From assembly GCA_001805965.1 (NCBI GenBank), contig MHHG01000068.1, positions 5,535-44,512 on the forward strand: a DNA stretch of 38,978 bases, in the 5' to 3' direction. The translations under genes and the position numbers were made by a program. Each line of letters begins with the position of its first letter. Position 1 is the stretch's first letter. Below, piece by piece: positions 21,831-30,251 of the stretch. The notes beneath the pieces were generated by a model. That model ran no database searches, was not told the DNA's origin, and saw only the letters and a program-made list of their open reading frames with translations. The DNA comes from Omnitrophica WOR_2 bacterium RIFOXYA2_FULL_38_17. GTDB taxonomy: Bacteria > Omnitrophota > Gorgyraeia > Zapsychrales > Zapsychraceae.

Positions 21831-22607
21831 CTATCTAGCCTGTTTTTGATCATAATCAATGACCGGTTTTATCCATGGTGTTTGCTGATTAATAACAGCG
21901 AGCTCCAGCGGACAAGCATTTTGTGGCACTGACAATGCAAACATAACCATGTCCACAACAGCATCAGGCGTCATCAATCTTTCTTTTTGCTCTTCTGTAA
22001 TATTATTTAATTTTCCTGTAAGCTCAGTATCTACGACACCTGGAAGTATTGACGTTATCTTAATTCCGTAATCTCTCATCTCCCAGAATAATCCTTTAAG
22101 GAATGCCCTTAAGCCAACTTTTAGAGAGCTATAAGTAACAAACGTCTTCGGCACTGGATCGACTAATGTAGAACCTGAGACCATGTTAATAATAGAACCG
22201 GATTTCTTTTCGATCATATGAGGGATAACTAATCTAATTAATCGAACATATCCTAGGAAGTTAGTATGAGCCAAATTCTCAATATCTTCCAATGGTTGCT
22301 TATCAAATGGGTACTGACTTGATACACCCGCATTGTTAATTAAAATATCCACGCCCCCAAACTCTGAAAAAGCAGTTTCTGAAAGCCTTTTAAGGTCTTC
22401 AAGATTACTAACATCAGTTGACAGGCCAATAATTTTAACACCAGCAGCAGCCTTACTCTTTATTTCCACAACAGTTTTATCTAATGCTTCCTGATTCCTC
22501 GCCGCAATTAGCACATTACATCCTGATTCAGCCAATTTAATAGCTATGCTTTTACCGATGCCTCTAGATGCACCAGTAATAATTACATTTTTACCCTTTA
22601 AATCCAC
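21831..22607 (-). CDS. SDR-family ketoreductase (FabG-like), GTG start
   Basis: NAD(P)-dependent short-chain reductase of 258 residues, the expected size. Motifs: cofactor-binding TGASRGIG (11-18), NNAG (91-94), active-site Ser around 144-146 and Tyr159-x3-Lys163. The start is GTG at 22607 with a perfect GGAGG six bases upstream. In this setting it is the obvious candidate for the polyketide ketoreductase that reduces one carbonyl of the nascent chain, as in actinorhodin-type systems. Assignment rests on context, since SDR proteins are very diverse. It lies 32 bases after the MFS gene. Confidence 0.9.
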   Translation of the reverse strand: MDLKGKNVIITGASRGIGKSIAIKLAESGCNVLIAARNQEALDKTVVEIKSKAAAGVKIIGLSTDVSNLEDLKRLSETAFSEFGGVDILINNAGVSSQYPFDKQPLEDIENLAHTNFLGYVRLIRLVIPHMIEKKSGSIINMVSGSTLVDPVPKTFVTYSSLKVGLRAFLKGLFWEMRDYGIKITSILPGVVDTELTGKLNNITEEQKERLMTPDAVVDMVMFALSVPQNACPLELAVINQQTPWIKPVIDYDQKQAR

Positions 22608-22639
22608 CTAAAACCTCCATTCATTTTAACGCCAAGCAA

Positions 22640-23821
22640 TTAATGCTGGGGCACTAAATTTTTAACAAAAAACGTCAATAGGAGCGTACAAATTCCTATT
22701 CCCAAAAATGTCATCCCAAAACTATTATCAACAAAAATACTGCTAACAGCAAATCCAATTCCTCCACTAACAAAACGAACCGACGAGTTCAAGCTTGCGA
22801 TTACAGGCCTGTCACTGTCAGGAAAATCCGTAAGAACAGTTGATACCCCATTATGGCCTATCGTCCAAAAAACAGAAACCAATGCTAAAAGCATTCCGAG
22901 GACAAAAAAAGAATAGTGGCCTGCAAGAACTATCATGGATAGAGCTAATCCTATGATACCAATATAGCAGGGAGCTAACCTTCCTTTTTTATCAGAGATA
23001 TAGCCTCCTAAAAGCTGCCCTGCAAGCCCGCCGATTGCTCCCAATATAAAGAAAAAACTTATTGTTAACTTATCCATACCATAAGCCTTGTCAAGATAAA
23101 CACCAAACCAAGTATGCACACCATGATAGAAGAAACTTATAGCAAAAATAAATATAAAAACATTCCTTATCTTAACATCTCTTAAAGCTTTCAAATAATT
23201 AACGCTACTCGAATTAATCTTCTTCAAAGACTGTGATTTAAGAATAAAGAAAAATGCTGAATTTAATGCTGCAATTATTGCAGGAACAAAAAACAAACAT
23301 CTCCAATTCGCTAGCCCACTTAAAACAATACCCGCAAGAGAAGCAAAAAAACTGCATCCAAAAAACAAGCCTACAAGTCTCCCTCTAATATTTTTATCAA
23401 AAAGCTCACCGATAAGCATAAGACCCAAAGGTATGGTGCTCGCACCAGTAACGCCCATAGCTACTCTTGCCAATAAAAAACCATTTAAATCCCTGCTCAT
23501 ACCACAAGCAAAACAAGCCAATGAAAACAAAGCTAATGTGCCTGCTAAAATAGCCCTATATGAAATTCTCCTTGTCAAAGGAGCATAGATTAAAGCTCCT
23601 AAGCCATAAGGTATCATATAAAAAGGAATTACTTTAGATACTTGTATTGCAGGCAATTTCAAATCCAGGCTTATTACAGGTATAGCGGCCGTTATTGCCG
23701 CAACATTAAATGATACAGTTACACAGCCCAAACATATCAGGAAATATATTGCCTTCTTCTCACTAACTATCTGCACAATGTATTCCTTAACCTCACGAAG
23801 CGCCCTTTTGCTCTTTCTCAA
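22640..23821 (-). CDS. MFS transporter, probable product exporter
   Basis: A 393-residue integral membrane protein with about twelve helices in two six-helix halves. The inter-helix signature GRLVGLFFG after RVAMGVTGASTIPLGLMLIGEL resembles drug:H+ antiporter members, and GGYISDKKGRL marks the equivalent loop of the second half. The start overlaps the 3' end of the aromatase/cyclase gene by 29 bases, so the two are translationally linked. Export of, or self-resistance to, the polyketide product is a reasonable guess from context. Confidence 0.9.
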   Translation of the reverse strand: MRKSKRALREVKEYIVQIVSEKKAIYFLICLGCVTVSFNVAAITAAIPVISLDLKLPAIQVSKVIPFYMIPYGLGALIYAPLTRRISYRAILAGTLALFSLACFACGMSRDLNGFLLARVAMGVTGASTIPLGLMLIGELFDKNIRGRLVGLFFGCSFFASLAGIVLSGLANWRCLFFVPAIIAALNSAFFFILKSQSLKKINSSSVNYLKALRDVKIRNVFIFIFAISFFYHGVHTWFGVYLDKAYGMDKLTISFFFILGAIGGLAGQLLGGYISDKKGRLAPCYIGIIGLALSMIVLAGHYSFFVLGMLLALVSVFWTIGHNGVSTVLTDFPDSDRPVIASLNSSVRFVSGGIGFAVSSIFVDNSFGMTFLGIGICTLLLTFFVKNLVPQH

Positions 23822-24239
23822 TTATTGCTTTAAATATCTTCAAATTATCCTGTGAATGCTCATTAACAAGATCTACAACTTTTTCATCTGTGAACTTTGC
23901 ACCAGGATCCATCTCAAAGTCCTGAATCCATGTCATTAGAACCCCGCCTTCTACTTCGGTATAAAGCCACACTATTTTCATGAATTTAAACGGGAAAGTT
24001 GGTTCATTTTTCTGCGCATAAGTAAATTTGTGTTCTTTATATAACAGCCTAAAAGACGTCCAGGACTGGCCTTCTTTATTGGTCAATTTAAATTCTATCC
24101 TGTTTCCTTCTATGCTTAATACTTTTGCCTCTACATACTCTCCGCCAAACAACTCTGTCCATCTTTCTATATTGTTAGATATATCAAAAACTGCTTCATA
24201 AGGAGCATCAATTATTATTGAATTATTTGTATGACCCAT
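23793..24239 (-). CDS. Polyketide aromatase/cyclase, SRPBCC (TcmN/WhiE type)
   Basis: A 148-residue START-like domain. The sequence matches the actinobacterial single-domain aromatase/cyclases closely in pattern: MGHTNNSIIIDAP at the N-terminus, W-x-LFG-EYVEA, FKLT...GQSWTSFR, the FPFKFMKIVW segment and WIQDFEMDPGA. Those enzymes fold the poly-beta-keto chain on the ACP and aromatise the first ring. It has a GAGG ribosome site and is followed by the exporter with overlap. This gene is one of the strongest arguments that the locus makes an aromatic polyketide rather than a fatty acid. Confidence 0.92.
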   Translation of the reverse strand: MGHTNNSIIIDAPYEAVFDISNNIERWTELFGGEYVEAKVLSIEGNRIEFKLTNKEGQSWTSFRLLYKEHKFTYAQKNEPTFPFKFMKIVWLYTEVEGGVLMTWIQDFEMDPGAKFTDEKVVDLVNEHSQDNLKIFKAIIEKEQKGAS

Positions 24240-24319
24240 AACTAAACCTCTCTAATTTTACCATTCTTTTGTTTATTACTAGAAAAATAAAGATGTATAT
24301 TCGTATTTTTATTAATAAT

Positions 24320-24347
24320 ACTATATATAAAAAGGCCTAAAAGTAAA
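24320..24347 (-). promoter_or_regulatory. Possible promoter before the aromatase/cyclase gene
   Basis: On the minus strand TTTACT (24347-24342), a 16-base spacer and TATAGT (24325-24320), in the 223-base gap before the aromatase/cyclase gene. The gap is the largest inside the PKS part of the locus, so an internal promoter is plausible. The match is moderate and AT-rich sequence produces such matches by chance. Confidence 0.35.
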
Positions 24348-24462
24348 GGAAAATCATACGCTATTGATATTATTATATATATAAGGGAAGAACCTTAGAA
24401 AATCACATTATCAGAGCTTAAATGTGTTAGAATCAAATAATTTATGATATTTTTCCTATAAT

Positions 24463-25110
24463 TTACGAATAATCATAAACATCTATGTTCATCCTTGAAC
24501 ATCTTGCTCTTACTAACTCAAAAACATCCCTTGCCTTAAAATTTGCATATTCAACAAGGCGAAGCAAAGTCAATATATCAAGAACAAATTCATCGTAAAA
24601 ACTTCCTGCTTTTGCTTGAGAAATAATAAAAAGGGGATAATCTTTATAATCCTTAGCATTAATAACTATAGCAAACATCATTTTGCTATCTTTCTCACCT
24701 ACCCCTTTAAAATCATCGGATACTGCCTCACTAAACAAATTGATCGTCAAATCCAATGGATCAACATGATCAACGGCAAAACTAACACTATCTAAAAATT
24801 TAGAAATAACATCAGTATTCAGTTCTCTTTTTAGAGAAATTTGCCTAATATCATCTACATATAGAACTATTTGTTGATCCTTTTCAAAATAATTGAGCTC
24901 AATTTTATTTTCTTTTTTTATAAAATTAAAAACTCCAAAATCAGATGAGAACTTAAAACTGTCATCATCATCCCACAATACGACAAACTTTCCCCTTCGT
25001 AGTCTGTACCTCCAATGAGCAAAATAAAAAATAACCAATATGAATAAAATAAAGTAAAAAGGCTTGTCAAAAAATAAGAATTGAATCAAATCGACAAAAA
25101 GATCTATCAT
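24463..25110 (-). CDS. Hypothetical membrane-anchored protein
   Basis: A 215-residue protein I do not recognise. It begins with one strongly hydrophobic segment (about residues 10-30, including FYFILFILVIFYFAHW) followed by a basic stretch RYRLRRGK, so the rest is probably cytoplasmic. The soluble part is acidic, rich in Asp, Phe and Val, with alternating patterns that suggest a beta-rich fold. It lies between the PF04199 cyclase (18-base gap) and the aromatase/cyclase. Being embedded in the PKS genes suggests a role there, possibly membrane attachment of the complex, but nothing in the sequence proves it. Confidence 0.7.
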   Translation of the reverse strand: MIDLFVDLIQFLFFDKPFYFILFILVIFYFAHWRYRLRRGKFVVLWDDDDSFKFSSDFGVFNFIKKENKIELNYFEKDQQIVLYVDDIRQISLKRELNTDVISKFLDSVSFAVDHVDPLDLTINLFSEAVSDDFKGVGEKDSKMMFAIVINAKDYKDYPLFIISQAKAGSFYDEFVLDILTLLRLVEYANFKARDVFELVRARCSRMNIDVYDYS

Positions 25111-25128
25111 TTTTTCTGTTAAATATTT

Positions 25129-25935
25129 TTAATCAATTATTGCAACAGCTCGACACCAACCTGCGCCTGCATTTCTTACCTTAACAGGAAAGCATGAAAC
25201 TTTAAAACCAAAAGGGATTGGAATTTCCCTCAAGTTTCCTAACCGTTCCATATGAGAATACTCCCGCTTTCTTCCAAGAAAATGACAAGGCCACAGAATA
25301 GACTTATCACGTGTCTCTAAAAACTCCTTAAACATCTCAAAACAGGGACGATCTAGACCTATTGTATCTATCCCTAGCATTTTTACCCCTTGGTCCAATA
25401 TATATTCTAATGCCTGAGGCACCATACCAACATATTCATTAACGTATTTAGGGGTCCCAAGGTTTTTATCGCCACCCGTGTTCAGCAAGACAATATCCTT
25501 TGGTTTCAATTTATAATTGATCTTATCTAAAGCATTCTCAACTTCCTGCTTAGTTATGAGGCTTGGATATGATAAGTGCGTAAAATCCAAAACCACTCCA
25601 TCTGATAGGCACCATTCAAGCGGCAGATCTTCAATTCGCTTTGATGGCTTTCCTTCACAATTGCTGCCAAAGTGAAAAGGTGCATCAACATGGCTCCCCA
25701 TATGCACTGATGAATGAACGATTTCTAATGAAAGCAGCTCTTTATCAAGGATCTCTTCGGGCTTAACCAATCTTTCCCCTCGGTCAAATCTTTCCTGCCC
25801 ATCTTCAAATTTCTTTTTCATCAGCACCCAATTAAAGTGCTCAACCCCATCTGCATGAGAGATCCTGTCAATGCTAGCAGAATGTGTTTCTTTCAAAGAG
25901 TCATCAATTGGCAAACTAATATCAATTATTCTCAT
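25129..25935 (-). CDS. PF04199-type cyclase (later-ring polyketide cyclase candidate)
   Basis: A 268-residue metal-dependent protein of the putative cyclase/kynurenine formamidase family. The signature HxGTHxDxPxH appears as His78-Met-Gly-Ser-His82-Val-Asp84-Ala-Pro-Phe-His88, with Ser for Thr. Family members such as OxyN and MtmY occur in actinobacterial aromatic type II PKS clusters and act on later ring closures; other members hydrolyse N-formylkynurenine. Its position between ACP and aromatase/cyclase favours a ring-closure role. Ribosome site AAAGGA lies 7 bases before the ATG. Confidence 0.88.
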   Translation of the reverse strand: MRIIDISLPIDDSLKETHSASIDRISHADGVEHFNWVLMKKKFEDGQERFDRGERLVKPEEILDKELLSLEIVHSSVHMGSHVDAPFHFGSNCEGKPSKRIEDLPLEWCLSDGVVLDFTHLSYPSLITKQEVENALDKINYKLKPKDIVLLNTGGDKNLGTPKYVNEYVGMVPQALEYILDQGVKMLGIDTIGLDRPCFEMFKEFLETRDKSILWPCHFLGRKREYSHMERLGNLREIPIPFGFKVSCFPVKVRNAGAGWCRAVAIID

Positions 25936-26027
25936 AACACAATCCTTTAAGGATATAATAATTACAAGGACGCTAAAGAACCTAAGCTGTTTTCAGCAGT
26001 TGCCCAGAACTTCTGGCATCGTGATTC

Positions 26028-26264
26028 TTATACCGCCCCTTTTTTCTTCAATATACCTACAATTTTATTAAAAGACATCGTCTTTTTTAATTCACCATCT
26101 CCAAGATCAACTCCAAGCCCCTTCTTCAGCCCTACTGATATCTCGACCATTTCAGTTGAATCAACTCCAAAAGCTTCATCAAGCGTTGCATCAGGCTCGA
26201 TCTCTTCAGGGCTAACATCTAATACTTGATTAAGGATCTCTTTTACTTTGTCTTCAACAGCCAT
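26028..26264 (-). CDS. Acyl carrier protein of the type II PKS
   Basis: A 78-residue four-helix carrier protein. The phosphopantetheine site is Ser36 in FGVDSTEMVEI, and acidic helices surround it. It differs from typical fatty-acid ACP (GADSLD) in having VDST, as in several polyketide ACPs. It is third in the minimal set KS-alpha, chain-length factor, ACP, 101 bases after the CLF gene, with ribosome site GAGAGG. No phosphopantetheinyl transferase is in the window, so a general one must load it. Confidence 0.93.
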   Translation of the reverse strand: MAVEDKVKEILNQVLDVSPEEIEPDATLDEAFGVDSTEMVEISVGLKKGLGVDLGDGELKKTMSFNKIVGILKKKGAV

Positions 26265-26365
26265 ATCAATTCCTCTCTTTTTAAAATTTTAGCAAACAGG
26301 GTTAATTCTATTATTTAAAACAAAATATCTTGTACAGCTTCTAACCGCTACACGCCAACATTGTT

Positions 26366-27598
26366 TTATGGTTTTTGTATGATTAAAACAGTATTAATGC
26401 CCCCTCTTCCTCGACTTATAATAAGAGCATTATTAACTTCTTTTTCTAAAGCACTGCCGATTACCAGGTTCAACTTGCACTCTGGGTCAAGCTCTTTAAC
26501 ATTTATCGTTGGTGGGATAATACCATTTTCTATCACTAGACAAGCAATGATAGTATCAACCGCTCCGGACGCACCCAACATATTTCCAAATATTGACTTT
26601 GGGGCTGAACATGGAATCCCTGAAGCTAATTTTCCAAAAGCCAAATTTATAGCCCGTGCTTCAGAAAGATCACCTATTTGCGTTCCAACACCGTCCAAAC
26701 TTATATAATCAATCTCTTCCGGCTTCAACCCGGCGTTATTAAGCGCAGTTTTGATAGCATTTGATAGCTCAATTCCATCATCTGCAGGATCAATTCGATC
26801 AACGCCGTCTGTAGTTGTAGCATAACCAATTACATTTGCATAAACACTCGCATTCCTAGATCTTACTTTCGCTTGCGACTCTAAAACCAAGATCCCTGCC
26901 CCTTCGGCTAACGCAAATCCATCTCTTCGCTTATCAAACGGCTTATATGCCTGTTCCGGGTTATCATTGTTTTTTGTTAACATTCCCGAAGTCTGACAAC
27001 ACAACAAAGCATACGGAGTAACAGGGGCCTCCATGCCTCCTGCGATAATAAAATCATCCTTGCCTCTGGCAATGGTCCTTGCCCCATATCCAATTGCCAT
27101 TAATGAACTGGCCCTGTCAGAAACAACAGTCTTACTATAACCTTTGAGTTGATACTTGATAGATATCTGCCCCTGCGGCGCTGCTGGAAACCATGCTGAT
27201 GCTGCAAAGGGACTTACCCCTTCACGTCCTTCAATATAAAGGTCCCTTAGCTCTGTCTCCGCAAATAACCAGCCTCCAATGGCATTCCCCATAAAAATAC
27301 CGCCACGGTCCAGGTTTTCATTTGCAATATCCAATTTAGCGTCATTAATGGCAAGCTCAGCGCCAACCAAAGCCATATGCGAAAAGACATCGATCTTCTT
27401 CAACAATCTCGACGACACATTGCTGTAAGCATCCAGCTCATGCACATGCCCAGCTATCCGAGATGTATATTTTGATGCATCAAATCTTGTAATAGTTTCA
27501 ACTGCTGAACGTCCTTTTTTCAAATTTGACCAAAACCTCCTTGTATCAATACCACTTGGAGACACTATACCGATTCCTGTAATTGCTATTTTTTCCAT
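26366..27598 (-). CDS. Type II PKS chain-length factor (KS-beta)
   Basis: A 410-residue ketosynthase-fold protein without a working active site. Where KS-alpha has Cys170 this has Arg162 in VVSDRASSL (actinobacterial CLFs usually have Gln); the first catalytic His is replaced by Asp302 (DYISLDGVGT) and the second by Asn339 (KSIFGNMLG). These losses define KS-beta proteins, which pair with KS-alpha and set chain length. Residues lining up with the act CLF gate positions 109/112/116 appear to be Trp110, Ala113 and Leu117. Ribosome site AGGGA precedes the ATG. Confidence 0.93.
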   Translation of the reverse strand: MEKIAITGIGIVSPSGIDTRRFWSNLKKGRSAVETITRFDASKYTSRIAGHVHELDAYSNVSSRLLKKIDVFSHMALVGAELAINDAKLDIANENLDRGGIFMGNAIGGWLFAETELRDLYIEGREGVSPFAASAWFPAAPQGQISIKYQLKGYSKTVVSDRASSLMAIGYGARTIARGKDDFIIAGGMEAPVTPYALLCCQTSGMLTKNNDNPEQAYKPFDKRRDGFALAEGAGILVLESQAKVRSRNASVYANVIGYATTTDGVDRIDPADDGIELSNAIKTALNNAGLKPEEIDYISLDGVGTQIGDLSEARAINLAFGKLASGIPCSAPKSIFGNMLGASGAVDTIIACLVIENGIIPPTINVKELDPECKLNLVIGSALEKEVNNALIISRGRGGINTVLIIQKP

Positions 27599-27624
27599 TT
27601 TAATTCCCTATAATAATTCATGGG

Positions 27625-27643
27625 GGCGGGCCTTGCGTCCGCC
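27625..27643. repeat. GC-rich 7-bp hairpin between KS-alpha and CLF genes
   Basis: GGCGGGC-CTTGC-GTCCGCC (with one G-T pair) is an isolated GC-rich palindrome preceded by GGG in an AT-rich gap. It lies about 30 bases before the CLF start. It has no U tract and looks like the short interspersed palindromes seen in many environmental genomes, or like an RNA structure that could adjust CLF translation. Confidence 0.5.
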
Positions 27644-27696
27644 AACAATTTTAACATTTATAATTACAGACAACCGCAAGAGTTGCCCTTATACAT

Positions 27697-28959
27697 TTAA
27701 CCTTCATATCGCTTTAAAACCATTGCAGAATGTATACCTGAAAACCCGCTGGATGTTTTCAACAAATAATTGACCTTCTTCTCTCTCCTAACATTAGGGA
27801 CATAATCAAGGTCACATTCCGGGTCCGGCGTCTCCTGATTAATGGTCGGCGGTAAAATATTACGTTCCATTATCAATGCTGAGATAACCAATTCGACGCC
27901 ATTTGCTCCAGCTAGGGGATGCCCTATCATTGACTTTAATGATGTGATAGGGATATTGTATGCATGCTGTCCAAAGACCATTTTATAAGCATTAGTCTCA
28001 AAAACATCATTTTGTTTTGTTGAAGAACCATGACCGTTAATATAATCAATATCTTCAGGCTTAACTCCGGCATCTTCAAGTGCCAATCTAATGCACTTTG
28101 CTTTTGGTTCTCCGTTAGCCGGAAGGTCTGTCATGTGGTAAGCATTATTTGTAGTTCCAAAACCGATTATCTCCGCATAGATACGAGCACCCCTCTTCTT
28201 TGCGTGCTCTAATTCTTCAACAACAAGCAAACCCGCACCTTCAGATATAACAAAACCGTTCCTTTTTAAATCAAAAGGACGAGAGGCTTTTTCCGGCTCA
28301 TCGTTTAGAGTAGATAAGACATTGACCGTATCAAAACAGGCAAATGTCATCGGACAAATCGGGGCCTCGCTTGCACCCGTAATCATGATATCTGTATCTC
28401 CATCCATGATCGTTTCATACGAAAACCCGACTGAGTCTGTACCCGCTGTACAACCCGTAGAAATAGTATTACATACTCCTTTTAACCCATATTTTGCTGC
28501 AAGCTCTGAAGACGGAGTATTGAACATAGATGCATCATAAAGGTCCGGCCTTACTATCGTCGGATCAATTGGTTTTTTTCCATTATCAGTAACAAGGGCA
28601 AATTCTTCCTCCATCCACTTTGTTCCACAAATAGCATTTGCTAAGGACACCCCCATACGCCCTTTATTGATCTTAGACATATCCAAGCCTGAATCTTTAA
28701 CAGCTTCAGCACCTGCAACCATTGCAAACTGGACATACCTATCCATTCTAATTGCTTCTTCCTTTGACAACCCCTGTTCAACAGGATCAAAATCCCTGAC
28801 CTGAGCAGCAATTTTTGTATTAAAGATAGACACATCAAACTCTGTCACTTTGCTAATTGCAGAAACACCATTTATCATGCCTTCCCAGCATGCTTCTTTT
28901 CCAATACCATTAGGAGCAACAACGCCAACCCCTGTAATAACCACTCTTCTTTTTGTCAT
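27697..28959 (-). CDS. Type II PKS ketosynthase KS-alpha
   Basis: A 420-residue condensing enzyme. The catalytic triad is intact: Cys170 (STGCTAGTD), His310 (INGHGSSTKQND) and His347 (KSMIGHPLAGA), within one residue of actinorhodin KS-alpha numbering. Segments typical of polyketide KS-alpha rather than FabF include ACFDTVNVLS, NAYHMTDLP, HGSSTKQNDVFET and DPECDLDYVPN. It extends the chain by decarboxylative condensation of malonyl-ACP, working as a heterodimer with the CLF encoded 98 bases downstream. It follows the ketopantoate-reductase-like gene by 18 bases. Confidence 0.95.
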   Translation of the reverse strand: MTKRRVVITGVGVVAPNGIGKEACWEGMINGVSAISKVTEFDVSIFNTKIAAQVRDFDPVEQGLSKEEAIRMDRYVQFAMVAGAEAVKDSGLDMSKINKGRMGVSLANAICGTKWMEEEFALVTDNGKKPIDPTIVRPDLYDASMFNTPSSELAAKYGLKGVCNTISTGCTAGTDSVGFSYETIMDGDTDIMITGASEAPICPMTFACFDTVNVLSTLNDEPEKASRPFDLKRNGFVISEGAGLLVVEELEHAKKRGARIYAEIIGFGTTNNAYHMTDLPANGEPKAKCIRLALEDAGVKPEDIDYINGHGSSTKQNDVFETNAYKMVFGQHAYNIPITSLKSMIGHPLAGANGVELVISALIMERNILPPTINQETPDPECDLDYVPNVRREKKVNYLLKTSSGFSGIHSAMVLKRYEG

Positions 28960-28977
28960 AACCCTGCTCTTTCCTTT

Positions 28978-29982
28978 TTATACTTTATCCAATTCAAAAA
29001 CCTTAGTTAACTCGTCTACTGCAAAATATTTCTTGGTCCTTTCAACTTCATGAACTAAATCTACGATCTTTTCATTAAGAGGCGCTTTATCTCGCATTTG
29101 TTTTGCCAAATGTACAACCTCTCCGTTTATAAAATCAATCTCACTGGTCTTGTCTCTCATAATACTCTGTAAAATTGATCCATATAAGGGCTCAACGCTC
29201 AATTTAGTTAAAGTTTTATTAATTATCCCAGATGCCTGATCAAACGGCATAGAAACAAGCCCCATTATTCTGTCCACAGGAAATGTCGGCAGGGACACGA
29301 GCGCTATCTTTGCTTTCTTGACTATCGCTATACCTTCCCGTAAAAGCAGTATGCTCAATTTGCATAGATTTATATCAGCAAATGTTTCTTGCATCGATTT
29401 TCCGATTAAAGCACATATGCAGTTATTAAAATTAACAAATAGCTTTACCCATTTCATGCCGACAATATTATTTGAAACAATTACAGGAATATCTGTGTTC
29501 AGCAGCGCTGCTATCTCATGCGCCTTTTCATCGAGAGGAACATACGGCCTGCCAATAATCCAATCTCCGCTAAAATTAAAAGCTATATGGCCAGGCTTTG
29601 CATATGTCGCGCCAAACATAACAATACTGCTCAGCATCTTTTCTTTTTCAAAATGAACTCCCAGGATACTATCTGCCTGAACACCATTTTGCGTCGTCAA
29701 AACATAACAATTTTCTAAATGCTCATTGTTTTCCTGGTAAGCATGTTCCAAATCTTGAGTTTTGGTTGCAAATATCACCAGCCCATATTCTTTATCAAGC
29801 TTAGCAAGGGATCTGATCCTGATATTTTTTTCTCCGCCAAAACCATTAACTGACAGTCCTTTTTCATTAATTGCATCCGCATGCTCTTTTCGGCTAATAA
29901 GGACAACCTCTCGTCCTTGCTCAACTAAACAACCTGCGACCAAAGACCCTATTGCTCCCCCGCCAATTATTGCTATGTCCAT
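28978..29982 (-). CDS. Ketopantoate-reductase-family oxidoreductase (ApbA/PanE fold)
   Basis: A 334-residue NADPH-dependent reductase from the ATG at 29982 (alternatives at 29997 ATG and 30012 TTG overlap the previous gene; none has a clear ribosome site). The Rossmann motif GGGAIGS starts at residue 7, and the catalytic region GMKWVKLFVNFNNCICAL keeps the Lys and the first Asn of ketopantoate reductase, while the second Asn position appears shifted or replaced by Cys. This divergence and the location between a radical SAM pair and KS-alpha argue for a tailoring reductase rather than pantothenate synthesis, but PanE activity cannot be excluded. Confidence 0.85.
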   Translation of the reverse strand: MDIAIIGGGAIGSLVAGCLVEQGREVVLISRKEHADAINEKGLSVNGFGGEKNIRIRSLAKLDKEYGLVIFATKTQDLEHAYQENNEHLENCYVLTTQNGVQADSILGVHFEKEKMLSSIVMFGATYAKPGHIAFNFSGDWIIGRPYVPLDEKAHEIAALLNTDIPVIVSNNIVGMKWVKLFVNFNNCICALIGKSMQETFADINLCKLSILLLREGIAIVKKAKIALVSLPTFPVDRIMGLVSMPFDQASGIINKTLTKLSVEPLYGSILQSIMRDKTSEIDFINGEVVHLAKQMRDKAPLNEKIVDLVHEVERTKKYFAVDELTKVFELDKV

Positions 29983-29983
29983 T

Positions 29984-30238
29984 TTATTGTTTTTCATATT
30001 TCTTATAGTCAAAACCCACGTCTTCCATAAGCCTGATCATGATGCTGTAAAATGTCTGCGGGACTTCGCATAAAAAGGCTTTTATAATATCTTCCTCTTC
30101 AACAAATTTCGATTGTCTTTCCTGGGCATTTTGTGGTGCCATCTTATCAACTACTTCTTGAGTTATTTGCCTATGAAAAAGCGGTATCTTGCTTAACATT
30201 TTCTTATATTTTGATTCTGCTTGCAGATTCCATTCCAT
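29984..30238 (-). CDS. Small PCP_red-domain protein
   Basis: An 84-residue protein from the ATG at 30238 (ribosome site AAAGGA about 9 bases upstream); a longer frame to 30298 would overlap the radical SAM gene. It resembles the PCP_red domain found at the C-terminus of the BchB/ChlB subunit of dark protochlorophyllide reductase: WNLQAESKYKKMLSKIPLF, then QEVVDKMAP and an EEEDIIKAF helix. No chlorophyll gene is nearby. It starts 13 bases after the B12 radical SAM gene, so a partnership with that enzyme is likely; the chemistry is unknown. Confidence 0.68.
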   Translation of the reverse strand: MEWNLQAESKYKKMLSKIPLFHRQITQEVVDKMAPQNAQERQSKFVEEEDIIKAFLCEVPQTFYSIMIRLMEDVGFDYKKYEKQ

Positions 30239-30251
30239 TTCTTTTTCCTTT

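Noticed and set aside
26028..28959. A second fatty-acid synthesis or aryl-polyene cluster
   Set aside because: The second ketosynthase has lost its catalytic residues, and the TcmN-like aromatase and PF04199 cyclase have no role in fatty-acid or aryl-polyene synthesis; dehydratases typical of aryl polyenes are absent.
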